Source of the DNA: Halobacteriales archaeon QH_7_65_31
Lineage (GTDB): Archaea; Halobacteriota; Halobacteria; Halobacteriales; Haloarculaceae
Direction of reading: 5' to 3'
Length of the DNA stretch: 64,000 nucleotides
NCBI GenBank assembly: GCA_003021785.1
Contig: PXQU01000016.1
Span: 460,407 to 524,406, forward strand
A program made the position numbers and the translations under genes. The notes under the pieces are model-generated. The model was not told the DNA's origin, searched no databases, and worked only from the letters and a program-made list of their open reading frames with translations. The first letter of the stretch is position 1, and each line of letters begins with the position of its first letter. Below, piece by piece: positions 8,627 to 16,699 of the stretch.

Positions 8627-9688
8627 TCAGATATCGACGGCGAACGGCGCGAACGACTCGGCGCTCGCGGCGAACTGCCCCATGAGCGCACCGACATCGT
8701 CGAGATCGTCGGTATCGACGACCTCGACCGGAGTGTGCATGTATCGGTTTGGAATCGAGACGTTGAGCGCGGCCTGTCCGCCGCGTGCCGTCGAGAAGCT
8801 CTCTGCGTCGGTCCCCGTGTCGCTGCCCGCGGCCGTCAGCTGTACGTCGATAGCCGCGTCGTCGGCAACATCACGGACGGCCTCCACGACGACCGGGTGG
8901 TTGGCCGCCCCGCGACCGACCCCCGGCCCGGAGCCGAGTTCCAGACTCGCTCCTTTGTTCGGCGCGTTCGGCGAGTCGGTCGCGTGACCCACGTCGGCGG
9001 CGAGCACCACGTCGGGATCGAGATCGTAGGCGGTCATCGTCGCGCCCTTCCGGCCGATCTCCTCTTGGACGGTCGAGACGGCGTACACCGTCGCGTCGGC
9101 GTCGCGCTCGACCGCACGGCGGAACCCCTCTGCGGCGGCCCAGACCCCTGTCCGATTATCCATCCCCCGGGCGGCGACGAGCGATCCCTGAAGATCCCGG
9201 ACCTGCGTGTCGAAGGTGATCGGGTCGCCGGTTTCGACCAGCTCCCCGGCGGATTCGGCGTCCTCGGCTCCGATGTCGACGTGCATCTCGGAGATATCAG
9301 GCGTCTCGTCGTCACCTTCGCGCAGGTGGATTGCGGTCTGCCCGACGACCCCCGAGACGGGACCGTCCCGCCCGTGCACGACGACGTACTGCCCCTGCGT
9401 GACGGTCTTGTCAGAGCCACCAATGCGGGTGAGCTTGAGGAAGCCGTCGTCGGTGATATCACGGACCATCAGCCCGATCTCGTCGCCGTGACCGGCGAGC
9501 GCGACCGAGAGGTCTGTGTCCGGGTCGCCCTCGTGGACGGCGACGGCGTTGCCGTAGGTGTCGGTTCGAACCTCGTCGGCGTACGGTTCGACGTAGTCGA
9601 GAAACACGCGCTGGCCGGTCGTCTCGAAGCCGGTCGGCGTCGCAGTGTCGAGCAGCGAGTCGAGAAACGCGCGATGAGCGTCTTCCAT
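8627..9688 (-). CDS. M42 family metallopeptidase (1)
   Basis: 353-residue cobalt/zinc aminopeptidase of the FrvX/TET type, which forms large complexes that degrade peptides released by the proteasome. Metal-ligand regions are visible: AGHGDEIGL, DNRTGVWAA, the catalytic VQEEIGRKG, and ADVGHATD near the middle, with a late HTPVEVV. A second M42 gene of the same length lies at 51498-52559. Peptide specificity cannot be read from sequence. Confidence 0.9.
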   Translation of the reverse strand: MEDAHRAFLDSLLDTATPTGFETTGQRVFLDYVEPYADEVRTDTYGNAVAVHEGDPDTDLSVALAGHGDEIGLMVRDITDDGFLKLTRIGGSDKTVTQGQYVVVHGRDGPVSGVVGQTAIHLREGDDETPDISEMHVDIGAEDAESAGELVETGDPITFDTQVRDLQGSLVAARGMDNRTGVWAAAEGFRRAVERDADATVYAVSTVQEEIGRKGATMTAYDLDPDVVLAADVGHATDSPNAPNKGASLELGSGPGVGRGAANHPVVVEAVRDVADDAAIDVQLTAAGSDTGTDAESFSTARGGQAALNVSIPNRYMHTPVEVVDTDDLDDVGALMGQFAASAESFAPFAVDI

Positions 9689-9764
9689 ACCGTGGCTCTG
9701 CGGGCCGCCTTCAAGAGTGCACTGACTCCCGAATCGTTAGGTGGCTCCGCGGTGACGTGCCTAT

Positions 9765-9959
9765 ATGGCCGAGTTCACCTTCCTGCGATTCGATTTCGGC
9801 GACGTATCGGTGACGACCGGTAACGGTCCCGCCCTCGATACGGAGCCCGATGACGACACAGCTCCCGACGACGGCGGGCGACGCGCGTGGCTCGCTGCGC
9901 TCGTCGGGCTGCTCTTCCTCGCAACGGTGGCCGTGCTCGCGAACCGCCGCCGGAGCTAG
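9765..9959 (+). CDS. Small membrane-anchored protein
   Basis: 64 residues: an acidic N-terminal part with DTEPDDDTAPDD and a single C-terminal membrane helix (WLAALVGLLFLATVAVLA) ending in Arg residues, predicted to sit with the tail inside. A CGTTAGG element about 27 nt before the ATG supports the start. The stop TAG shares a CTAG with the convergent esterase. Function unknown. Confidence 0.65.
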   Translation: MAEFTFLRFDFGDVSVTTGNGPALDTEPDDDTAPDDGGRRAWLAALVGLLFLATVAVLANRRRS

Positions 9960-10582
9960 AGATCGGCGACGGCCGCGCGCAGGTATTCCAGCTCGTCCTC
10001 GTTGACGCCGTGGCCCATCCCCTCGTAGAGCCGAATCTCGACGTGTGCGTCGAGCGACTCGAACACGTCGCGGGTGGCCTCGACGCGCTCGGCCGGGATA
10101 TGCGGGTCTACGTCCGAACAGCCGAGAAACACCTCTGTTCCGGCCACGTCTCCCTCGTAGCCGCCCAGCTCGTCACCGATGAGCCCGCCGGAGAGCGCGG
10201 CGACGCCGCCGTACTCGGTTGGGTTTCGAGCGGCGTACTCGACGGTGAGACAGCCGCCCTGTGAGAAGCCGACGAGGAGGATTCGGTCGCGGGCGATCCC
10301 CGCGTCGACGAAGCCGGAGACGAGCCGATCGATCGCCGCCAGCCCATCGGTTCGCCCCGGCTCGTTCTGCTCGACGGGTGCGAGAAACGACCGCGGATAC
10401 CACGTGTTGTTCGTCGCCTGCGGCGCGGCGTACGAAGCGTCCTCGCGGTCGAACTCCTCTGCCATCGCGAGGATCGACCGCGCGGTCGCACCCCGACCGT
10501 GCGTCAGGACGACGCCGACATCGGCCTCGTCCGGGCTGACACCGGCACGAGCCGGATCGTTCTCGTGAACCATCAGCGACAC
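9956..10582 (-). CDS. Alpha/beta hydrolase, phospholipase/carboxylesterase family
   Basis: 208 residues. The nucleophile elbow is GFSQGG, the acid is in GCSDVDPHIP and the catalytic His in GMGHGVNEDE, the order of the carboxylesterase/thioesterase (YpfH-like) family. It starts MSLMVHENDP; ATG 10573 is an equally possible start. Likely a cytoplasmic esterase of unknown substrate. Confidence 0.85.
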   Translation of the reverse strand: MSLMVHENDPARAGVSPDEADVGVVLTHGRGATARSILAMAEEFDREDASYAAPQATNNTWYPRSFLAPVEQNEPGRTDGLAAIDRLVSGFVDAGIARDRILLVGFSQGGCLTVEYAARNPTEYGGVAALSGGLIGDELGGYEGDVAGTEVFLGCSDVDPHIPAERVEATRDVFESLDAHVEIRLYEGMGHGVNEDELEYLRAAVADL

Positions 10583-10683
10583 CCCTCAGTCGCTCGCTCG
10601 GCCGACCGACGGGACGTGACAGCTACGTGCGTTCGTTTTGGCGGTATCGGTATTCCCATGTTACCAGATAATCGCACGCAACT

Positions 10684-10689
10684 ACTTAT
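10684..10689 (+). promoter_or_regulatory. TATA-like box of the HxlR gene
   Basis: CTTATG is centred 38 nt before the ATG at 10725. A start of transcription near 10711 would fall inside the inverted repeat described in the next entry. Confidence 0.4.
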
Positions 10690-10701
10690 GGGCTCGCGGA
10701 C

Positions 10702-10720
10702 GTAACGGACAGTAGGTTAC
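10702..10720. promoter_or_regulatory. Candidate operator: inverted repeat GTAAC-N9-GTTAC
   Basis: GTAAC at 10702-10706 and GTTAC at 10716-10720 form a perfect inverted repeat, 4 nt before the HxlR start codon and over the predicted transcription start. A further GTTAC half-site lies at 10660-10664. The position fits an autoregulatory repressor site; binding is inferred. Confidence 0.4.
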
Positions 10721-10724
10721 AACG

Positions 10725-11072
10725 ATGTCATCCGACGAGCGTTACAGCGAGGAGGCGTGTGTCGTCATCGATTCGCTCGAACAGATCGGCTCGCAGTGGC
10801 GACTCATCGTGCTCCACGATCTGCAGGCCGGGGAAAAGCGATTCAACGAGCTGAAACGCTCGACGGACGCGTCCTCTCGGACGCTCTCGCGCGTGCTCGA
10901 TGATCTCGGCGAGATGGGGTTCGTCAACCGCCGGCTCGAAGAGGACGCCCCGGTCGCGACCTACTACTCGCTGACCGAGAAAGGCGAGTCGCTCGCCCCG
11001 GTGTTCGAGGCCATCGAGTCGTGGGCCGGCGACTGGCTCGATCCGGAGGAGGGAGAGCTACTCGCCGAGTAG
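10725..11072 (+). CDS. HxlR-family winged-helix transcriptional regulator
   Basis: 115 residues. The HxlR pattern is complete: an N-terminal Cys (EEACVVIDSLEQIGSQWRL), the recognition region RFNELKRSTDASSRTLSRVL and the wing (YYSLTEKGESL). The Cys at residue 12 could be a redox sensor as in other family members, which is an inference. It faces the methyltransferase gene convergently, overlapping it by 15 bases. Confidence 0.92.
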   Translation: MSSDERYSEEACVVIDSLEQIGSQWRLIVLHDLQAGEKRFNELKRSTDASSRTLSRVLDDLGEMGFVNRRLEEDAPVATYYSLTEKGESLAPVFEAIESWAGDWLDPEEGELLAE

Positions 11073-11819
11073 CCCGACGGTCGCCTCGACGGTCGCCGTG
11101 CGCTCGTACGGGCCGTCGAGTCGCGCGCGAACCGCTCGCTCGAACGCCTCTCGTTCTTCTCGCACCGGGTCACAGTAGGACAGCGATAACACGTAACCGA
11201 CGATAGATTCAATCGTCCACACCTGTTCTTGCTCGTACTCGCGGGTCTCGACGCCGGAGAACTGCGACGCCCGAATCACGTCCGCCCACGTCCGCTCGTA
11301 GGTCTGTGGCCCCGTTCGCTCAGGTGGGTCCGCGAACTCGGAGACGACATCGTACACCGTCGCCTGCCACGAGGCCGTCCCTCGGAGGAGCCACCCCTCG
11401 TCGTCGAACAGCGCGACCCCGCCGCCCGGCTCGGTCATCGCGGCCAGTCGGGCGAGCGTGCGCTCCTGATCGAGCCAGTGGAAGGCGCGCCCGATCGTCG
11501 TGAGCCGGAGTGGTCCCTCGTCCCCGAGATCGGTGTCTGACCCGTTCCGGACGGTTACGTTCGCTACCCCGGTGTGAGAGACACGCTCGCGTGCACGCTC
11601 CACCATCGCCGGATTCGGGTCGATTGCCACCACCTCGCCCGCTCGGTCGGCGAACGCGACGGCCAACCGACCGGTTCCGGTTCCGACGTCGAGCACGCGC
11701 CCACTCCCGTCGAGTCCGGCACGGTCGGCCACGTCGGTTACCGCCTGCGCCGGATAGCCCGGTCGGTGCGCGGCGTAGTGGGGGGCCGTGCCGGCGAACC
11801 GACGTTCGGGGTCCGTCAT
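11058..11819 (-). CDS. Class I SAM-dependent methyltransferase
   Basis: 253 residues. Motif I is VLDVGTGTGRLAVAFADRAG at about residues 39-58, followed by VVAIDPNPAMVERAR. This is the UbiE/YafE-like fold. Start ATG 11819 reads MTDPERRFAGTAPHYAAHRPGYP, a typical N-terminus for this subgroup; an upstream in-frame start adds nine residues. The substrate is unknown. Confidence 0.88.
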   Translation of the reverse strand: MTDPERRFAGTAPHYAAHRPGYPAQAVTDVADRAGLDGSGRVLDVGTGTGRLAVAFADRAGEVVAIDPNPAMVERARERVSHTGVANVTVRNGSDTDLGDEGPLRLTTIGRAFHWLDQERTLARLAAMTEPGGGVALFDDEGWLLRGTASWQATVYDVVSEFADPPERTGPQTYERTWADVIRASQFSGVETREYEQEQVWTIESIVGYVLSLSYCDPVREEREAFERAVRARLDGPYERTATVEATVGLLGE

Positions 11820-11878
11820 CGTCCGTCGGTGCGTGCGCCGGCACAAAACGCTTCAGGCTCGCCGCCGACACATGGCGT

Positions 11879-12073
11879 ATGACCGAAACGAGCGACGATG
11901 CGTCTCTCGAAGCGATCATCGAACGGCGTGGACCGCTCGGCGGAGCCGCCGGTGGCGCGGCCGGTGCGGCGATAGCTGCGGGGAGCGACGCGACCGCGGT
12001 AATCGCCGGACTCACGGCCGGAGCCGGGGTCCTCGTGGCTATCGCGCTCTCCGTCGCCGTCGCGCGGCTGTAA
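11879..12073 (+). CDS. Small glycine/alanine-rich membrane protein
   Basis: 64 residues: an acidic first 20 residues then a Gly/Ala-rich hydrophobic stretch that can form two membrane helices (GGAAGGAAGAAIAAG and a later AGLTAGAGVLVAIALSVAV). It is divergent from the methyltransferase gene and 49 nt before the next gene. No recognised family. Confidence 0.6.
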   Translation: MTETSDDASLEAIIERRGPLGGAAGGAAGAAIAAGSDATAVIAGLTAGAGVLVAIALSVAVARL

Positions 12074-12122
12074 CCGTCATCTTCGGGAGAAGGCCTATCC
12101 GCCGTCCGCCGATACCGTAGGT

Positions 12123-13076
12123 ATGACACTGTTTCGGGCAGTCCGAGCCGCGGCCGAAAGCGAGGGCGACGTGCCCATCGACTGGGACGCCGCCGGCGAG
12201 GTGGCGAAGGCGACGATCGAACCGGGCGAGCTGTCGCTCACGGAGTCCGAACGGGAGGGGTACGCCGAGGACGTGCGTGCGGCCCGCTCGCGCATCCGCG
12301 AGGTCACCGGGATCGAGTTCGACGTGCCCGACGCCGTCGAGGTGCAGAACCGCCACCACTGGATCGACGCGAACACGCCGATGTTCCGGCGGGTCATGGA
12401 GCCGGTGATCGAGGAGTTCGCCGGCGGGCCGGTTCCCGGCTTCGCCCGCTCGCTCAACACCGGGACGACCGGCGGAATGCTGGCATTCCTCGGCAACAAC
12501 GTCCTCGGCCAGTACGACCCCCTCCTCCTCGCCGACGAGCCGCACGCGCTCTACTTCGTCCATTCGAACATCGAGAACGTGGCTGCTATGCTGGACGTAG
12601 ACCCCGGTCGCTTCCGCCGCTGGATCGCCTTCCACGAGGTGACCCACGCCGCCGAGTTCGGGGCCGCGCCGTGGCTGACAGAGTACCTCGAAGACGCGAT
12701 GCTCGACGGGATCGAGTCGCTCTCGGAGGGGACACTCGAACGCGACGCGCTCCGCGAGGTGAACGTCACGATGACCGCCGTCGAGGGGTACGCCGAGCTC
12801 GTGATGGACCGCGCGTTCGACGCGGAGTACGACGATCTCCGTCGGAAGCTGGACGAACGCCGGGGCGGCTCCACTCCGATCGGGAAGCTCGTCCGGCGGC
12901 TCCTCGGAATGGGGATGAAACGTGAGCAGTACGAGCGCGGCAAGGCGTTCTTCGACTCGGTCGCCGACGAGCGCGGCGTCCACGGCGCGAGCCGCGTCTG
13001 GGAGTCACCGGAGTATCTCCCGAGCGACGAGGAGATCGACAGCCCCGAGACGTGGCTGGCGCGCGTTCCGGAGTAG
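12123..13076 (+). CDS. Zinc-dependent metalloprotease-like protein (DUF2342 / F420-biosynthesis-associated type)
   Basis: 317 residues. The zincin motif HEVTH (residues 163-167) sits in IAFHEVTHAAEFGAAPWL, and the N-terminal region with PIDWDAAGEVA matches the DUF2342 family, often annotated as coenzyme F420 biosynthesis-associated. That annotation comes from genome context in other organisms; no F420 gene is adjacent here. Probably a cytoplasmic zinc hydrolase of unknown substrate. Confidence 0.8.
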   Translation: MTLFRAVRAAAESEGDVPIDWDAAGEVAKATIEPGELSLTESEREGYAEDVRAARSRIREVTGIEFDVPDAVEVQNRHHWIDANTPMFRRVMEPVIEEFAGGPVPGFARSLNTGTTGGMLAFLGNNVLGQYDPLLLADEPHALYFVHSNIENVAAMLDVDPGRFRRWIAFHEVTHAAEFGAAPWLTEYLEDAMLDGIESLSEGTLERDALREVNVTMTAVEGYAELVMDRAFDAEYDDLRRKLDERRGGSTPIGKLVRRLLGMGMKREQYERGKAFFDSVADERGVHGASRVWESPEYLPSDEEIDSPETWLARVPE

Positions 13077-13088
13077 TCGGTCGACCGG

Positions 13089-15200
13089 CTACGGCGACCA
13101 GTCGAGCGCGGCGTCGAGATCGTGTGTCGGTGGTGAACAAGTGCGGTTCCGACAGGCGTACACCGTCGGCTCACCATCGCGCGTCTCGCGACCGGCCCAG
13201 ATCGGAGGCGCCTCGTCGAGGTCGAGTACGTCGAGCCACGGCTGAAGTCCGGCCTCGGTCGGCGGGCGAACGGAGAGCAGTCGAAGGGGGAGATACCGCT
13301 GTGAGAGCGTGCCACGCCACGAGGCCGGAAGCGCGTCCGCCGCGACCGTGAGCTCGTACCGCCCCGTCGTGAGTGCGTCTGTCGCCAGCACGAGCGCGGC
13401 GTGGTTGAGCGGGGTCGCCTCGACGGTCTCGGCGTGCGTCTCCGCGACCCGTCTGGCGACGGCTCCGAACTCGCCCTCCGGGCGGAACTGCGCGAGCGCG
13501 TCCAACACGTCCACCGCGACGCCCGTACTCGACGGCGTGGAGCTGTCGTCCAGCTCCTGTGGTCTGGCGATGAGCGATTCGCCGTCAGCGGGCGTGAAGT
13601 AGAGCGTCCCGTCCGTCTCGTCGTAGAACTCGCCCACGAGCGCGTCGGCGAGCGAGCAGGCGAAGTCGAGATGGCGTACGTCGCCGGTCGCCTCGTATGT
13701 GGTGAGTGCACCCCGCGCGAGGAAGGCGTAGTCGTCGAGATACCCGTCGCCGGCCGCGTCGCCGTCCTTCCAGCGGCGAGTGAGCCGACTCCCGTCCCAC
13801 AGCCGTTCGCGAACGAAATCGAGCGCGTCCACGGCGGTGTCGGCGTACGACTCGTCGAGCGCGAGCCCGGCCTCGGCGAACGCCTCGACGGCGAGCCCGT
13901 TCCAGCCGGCGAGTACCTTCTCGTCGCGCGCCGGAGGGTGACGCTCGCTGCGGGCGGCACGCGCCTGTCTGCGAGCGCGGGCGAGCCCCTCCTCGACGGC
14001 GGATTCGGACAGATCGAACTCGCCGGCGAGATCGGAGATCGACGCCGAGACCGTCAGCACGGTCCAGTCGGGTTCGGCCCCTTCGGGGAAGTTTCCCGAC
14101 CCATCAACGCCGTATCGGGCGGCAAAGAGGTCGGCGTCGGTCTCGTTCTCGACGGCATCGCGGACCCGATCGGGCGTCCAGACGTAGTAGGCTCCTTCGA
14201 CCTGTTCGCCCTCGTGCTCGGAGCGAGCGTCGAGCGTCGAGAAGAAGCCCCCCGCCTCGTGCTGGAGGTCGCGTTCGAGGAAATCGAGCGTCTCACGCGC
14301 GACGGTCGCGTAGCGGTCGTCATCGAACCGCTGGCTGCCGGCCAAGAACGCCCGCGTCAGGCCGGCCTGATCGTACAGCATCTTCTCGAAGTGCGGCACG
14401 GTCCACTCGCGGTCGGTGCAGTAGCGGTGGAAGCCGCCGCCCACGTGATCGTAGAGTCCACCGTCGGCCATCGCGTCGAGCGTCTCGCGGGCGACTGTGC
14501 CGGCTGTATCGCGGCCACGCGTCGAGGCCCGGACGAGCAGCTCGATTCGCGCCGGATTCGGGAACTTCTGGTTCCGACCGAAGCCGCCGTGCTCGCGGTC
14601 GGCCTGCCGGACGGCCTGCTCGGCCGCATCGGTAAGGAGCGAGTCGGACGGCTCGCTGGGGCTGTCTGGTAGCTCCTCCAGCTCACCGCGTGCGGCGGCG
14701 GTCCACTGCTCTGCACGGGCCTCGCTCTCCGCGCGTTGCTCGGGGTCGGCCCACGCGTTGGCCGCGTCGCGGACCAGCTGCTTGAACCCCGGCTGTCGGG
14801 CGCTGGCCTCCTTCGGGAAGTACGTGCCGACGAAGAACGGCTTCCCCTCCGGCGTGCAGAAGACGGTCAGCGGCCAGCCGGCGTTGCCGCGGACGAGCCG
14901 GCAGACGGTGATGTAGAGCGAATCGAGGTCTGGCCGTTCCTCTCGGTCCACCTTGATCGGGACGAAGCGCTCGTTGACCGCGCGAGCGACCTCCGGGTCG
15001 GCGAAGCTCTCTTCGGCCATCACGTGACACCAGTGACACGAGGAGTAGCCGATCGAGAGGAAGATGGGCCGGTCGAGCTCGCGGGCGGCGTCGAGTGCGG
15101 TCTCGTCCCACGGCTGCCAGTTGACCGGGTTGTCGGCGTGTTGGCGGAGATACGGTGACGCCTCCTCGGCGAGTCGGTTCCGGTCGATCGAACTGGGCAC
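13089..15200 (-). CDS. Thioredoxin-domain protein, DUF255/YyaL (spermatogenesis-associated 20) family
   Basis: About 703 residues. The N-terminal thioredoxin-like domain has the signature SSCHWCHVMAEESF, and the rest is an alpha/alpha-barrel related to glycosyl hydrolases and N-acylglucosamine epimerases. The core LAEEASPYLRQHADNPVNW identifies the family. I start at GTG 15200 (VPSSIDRNRL), because the longer reading from 15275 has an atypical leader. The biochemical role of the family is not established. Confidence 0.9.
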   Translation of the reverse strand: MPSSIDRNRLAEEASPYLRQHADNPVNWQPWDETALDAARELDRPIFLSIGYSSCHWCHVMAEESFADPEVARAVNERFVPIKVDREERPDLDSLYITVCRLVRGNAGWPLTVFCTPEGKPFFVGTYFPKEASARQPGFKQLVRDAANAWADPEQRAESEARAEQWTAAARGELEELPDSPSEPSDSLLTDAAEQAVRQADREHGGFGRNQKFPNPARIELLVRASTRGRDTAGTVARETLDAMADGGLYDHVGGGFHRYCTDREWTVPHFEKMLYDQAGLTRAFLAGSQRFDDDRYATVARETLDFLERDLQHEAGGFFSTLDARSEHEGEQVEGAYYVWTPDRVRDAVENETDADLFAARYGVDGSGNFPEGAEPDWTVLTVSASISDLAGEFDLSESAVEEGLARARRQARAARSERHPPARDEKVLAGWNGLAVEAFAEAGLALDESYADTAVDALDFVRERLWDGSRLTRRWKDGDAAGDGYLDDYAFLARGALTTYEATGDVRHLDFACSLADALVGEFYDETDGTLYFTPADGESLIARPQELDDSSTPSSTGVAVDVLDALAQFRPEGEFGAVARRVAETHAETVEATPLNHAALVLATDALTTGRYELTVAADALPASWRGTLSQRYLPLRLLSVRPPTEAGLQPWLDVLDLDEAPPIWAGRETRDGEPTVYACRNRTCSPPTHDLDAALDWSP

Positions 15201-15327
15201 GTCGGTCACACCCGGAGTTGGCGGGCGACAGGCAAGAATGCTGGCGGTCGCGAGCGTATGCACGTTCGAGCACACTCCGACGGCTAGAGAGGGTAACGTT
15301 TACACTCCACTGCATTCCTCACCCGGT

Positions 15328-16629
15328 ATGGACGACACCGAACGGGAGCGGGTGCTGTTGGTCGGTGGCGGCGGGCGCGAACACGCGATTGCTCGCGCGA
15401 TCGCGGAGAGCGACGCGGCCCTGTTCGCCTGCGCGTCGAACCGGAACCCGGGGATCACCTCGCTCGCTGACGGGTTCGAACCGGTCGACGAGACGGACCC
15501 CGACGCCGTCGTCGCGTACGCCGAGTCGGTGAACGCGACGCTCGCCGTCGTCGGGCCGGAGACCCCCCTCGCTGCGGGCGTCACCGACGCGCTCGACGCC
15601 GCTGGCGTCTACGCGTTCGCCCCGCGACAGGCCGAGGCGCGTATCGAGACGGACAAGAGCTTCCAGCGGTCGTTCCTCGACGAGCACGGGATCGCCGGCA
15701 ACCCTGATTACGCCGTCTTCGAGGCGACCGACGAGGCGTGTGCGTACATCGACGAGTACGACGGCGATCTCGCGGTCAAGCCGGCCGGCCTCACCGGCGG
15801 GAAGGGCGTTCGCGTCACCGGTGAGCAGGTGACGAAAGCGGAGGCCAAGCGGTATCTCCGCGACAGCGACTACGACCGCGTCGTGCTCGAAGAGCGGCTC
15901 GTCGGCGAGGAGTTCACGCTACAGGCGTTGGTCGCCAACGGTGACGTGCGCCTCACGCCGGCGATTCAGGACCACAAGCGCGCCTACGAGGGCGACGAGG
16001 GACCGAACACCGGCGGGATGGGAAGCTACTCGGACGCGACCCGGACGCTCCCGTTCATGAACGAAACGGAGTACGCGGCGGCGGCCGACATCGTCGAGTC
16101 GGTCGTCGACGCGCTCCCCGACTACAAAGGCATCCTCTACGGCCAGTTCATGCTGACGAGCGACGGCCCGAAGATCGTGGAGTTCAACGCCCGCTTCGGT
16201 GATCCCGAGGCGATGAACACGCTTCCGGTCCTCGAAACGTCGTTCCTCGACGTACTGACGGCGGCACGCGACGGTGAGCCGCTCCCCGAACTCGACTTCG
16301 CCGACCGCGCGACCGTCTGTAAGTACGCCGTCCCGGCCGGCTATCCGACCGATCCCGAGTCGGGCGCACTCGTCACCGTCGACGCCGACAGCGCCGGTGA
16401 CGCGCGTCTGTTTTACTCCAGCGTCGACGCTCGCGCAGACGGTATCTACACGACTACCTCCCGCTCGTTCGCCGTCGTCGGAACCGGTGAGACGATAGCC
16501 GACGCCGAAACCGTCGCCGAGCGCGCGCTCCAGCAGGCGGGCGACGACGGGCTGCGCGCTCGCCACGACATCGGAACCGCAGCGCTGGTGCAGCGGCGCA
16601 TCGATCACATGACCGCGTTGCGCGAGTGA
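15328..16629 (+). CDS. purD: Phosphoribosylamine--glycine ligase
   Basis: 433 residues; catalyses the second step of de novo purine synthesis, joining glycine to phosphoribosylamine with ATP. The N-terminal GGGGREHAIARAI, the ATP-grasp loop KPAGLTGGKGVRV at about residues 150-162 and FNARFGDPEAMNTLP near residue 292 are all typical PurD motifs. Start ATG 15328 follows a TTTAC-like box by about 30 nt. It is a single gene without other pur genes nearby. Confidence 0.96.
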   Translation: MDDTERERVLLVGGGGREHAIARAIAESDAALFACASNRNPGITSLADGFEPVDETDPDAVVAYAESVNATLAVVGPETPLAAGVTDALDAAGVYAFAPRQAEARIETDKSFQRSFLDEHGIAGNPDYAVFEATDEACAYIDEYDGDLAVKPAGLTGGKGVRVTGEQVTKAEAKRYLRDSDYDRVVLEERLVGEEFTLQALVANGDVRLTPAIQDHKRAYEGDEGPNTGGMGSYSDATRTLPFMNETEYAAAADIVESVVDALPDYKGILYGQFMLTSDGPKIVEFNARFGDPEAMNTLPVLETSFLDVLTAARDGEPLPELDFADRATVCKYAVPAGYPTDPESGALVTVDADSAGDARLFYSSVDARADGIYTTTSRSFAVVGTGETIADAETVAERALQQAGDDGLRARHDIGTAALVQRRIDHMTALRE

Positions 16630-16699
16630 CGGTACGCCGGCGTGACGCGCGACGGGACGACACGCGCGACTTTTGTCTGCGCTACCCGTACACCGGACA

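Noticed and set aside
12551-13960. 469-codon minus-strand frame spanning two gene ends
   Set aside because: Ser/Arg/Pro-rich shadow, overlapping two well-supported genes.
13401-14672. 423-codon plus-strand frame over the thioredoxin-domain gene
   Set aside because: Shadow of the opposite-strand gene with CHWCH motif.
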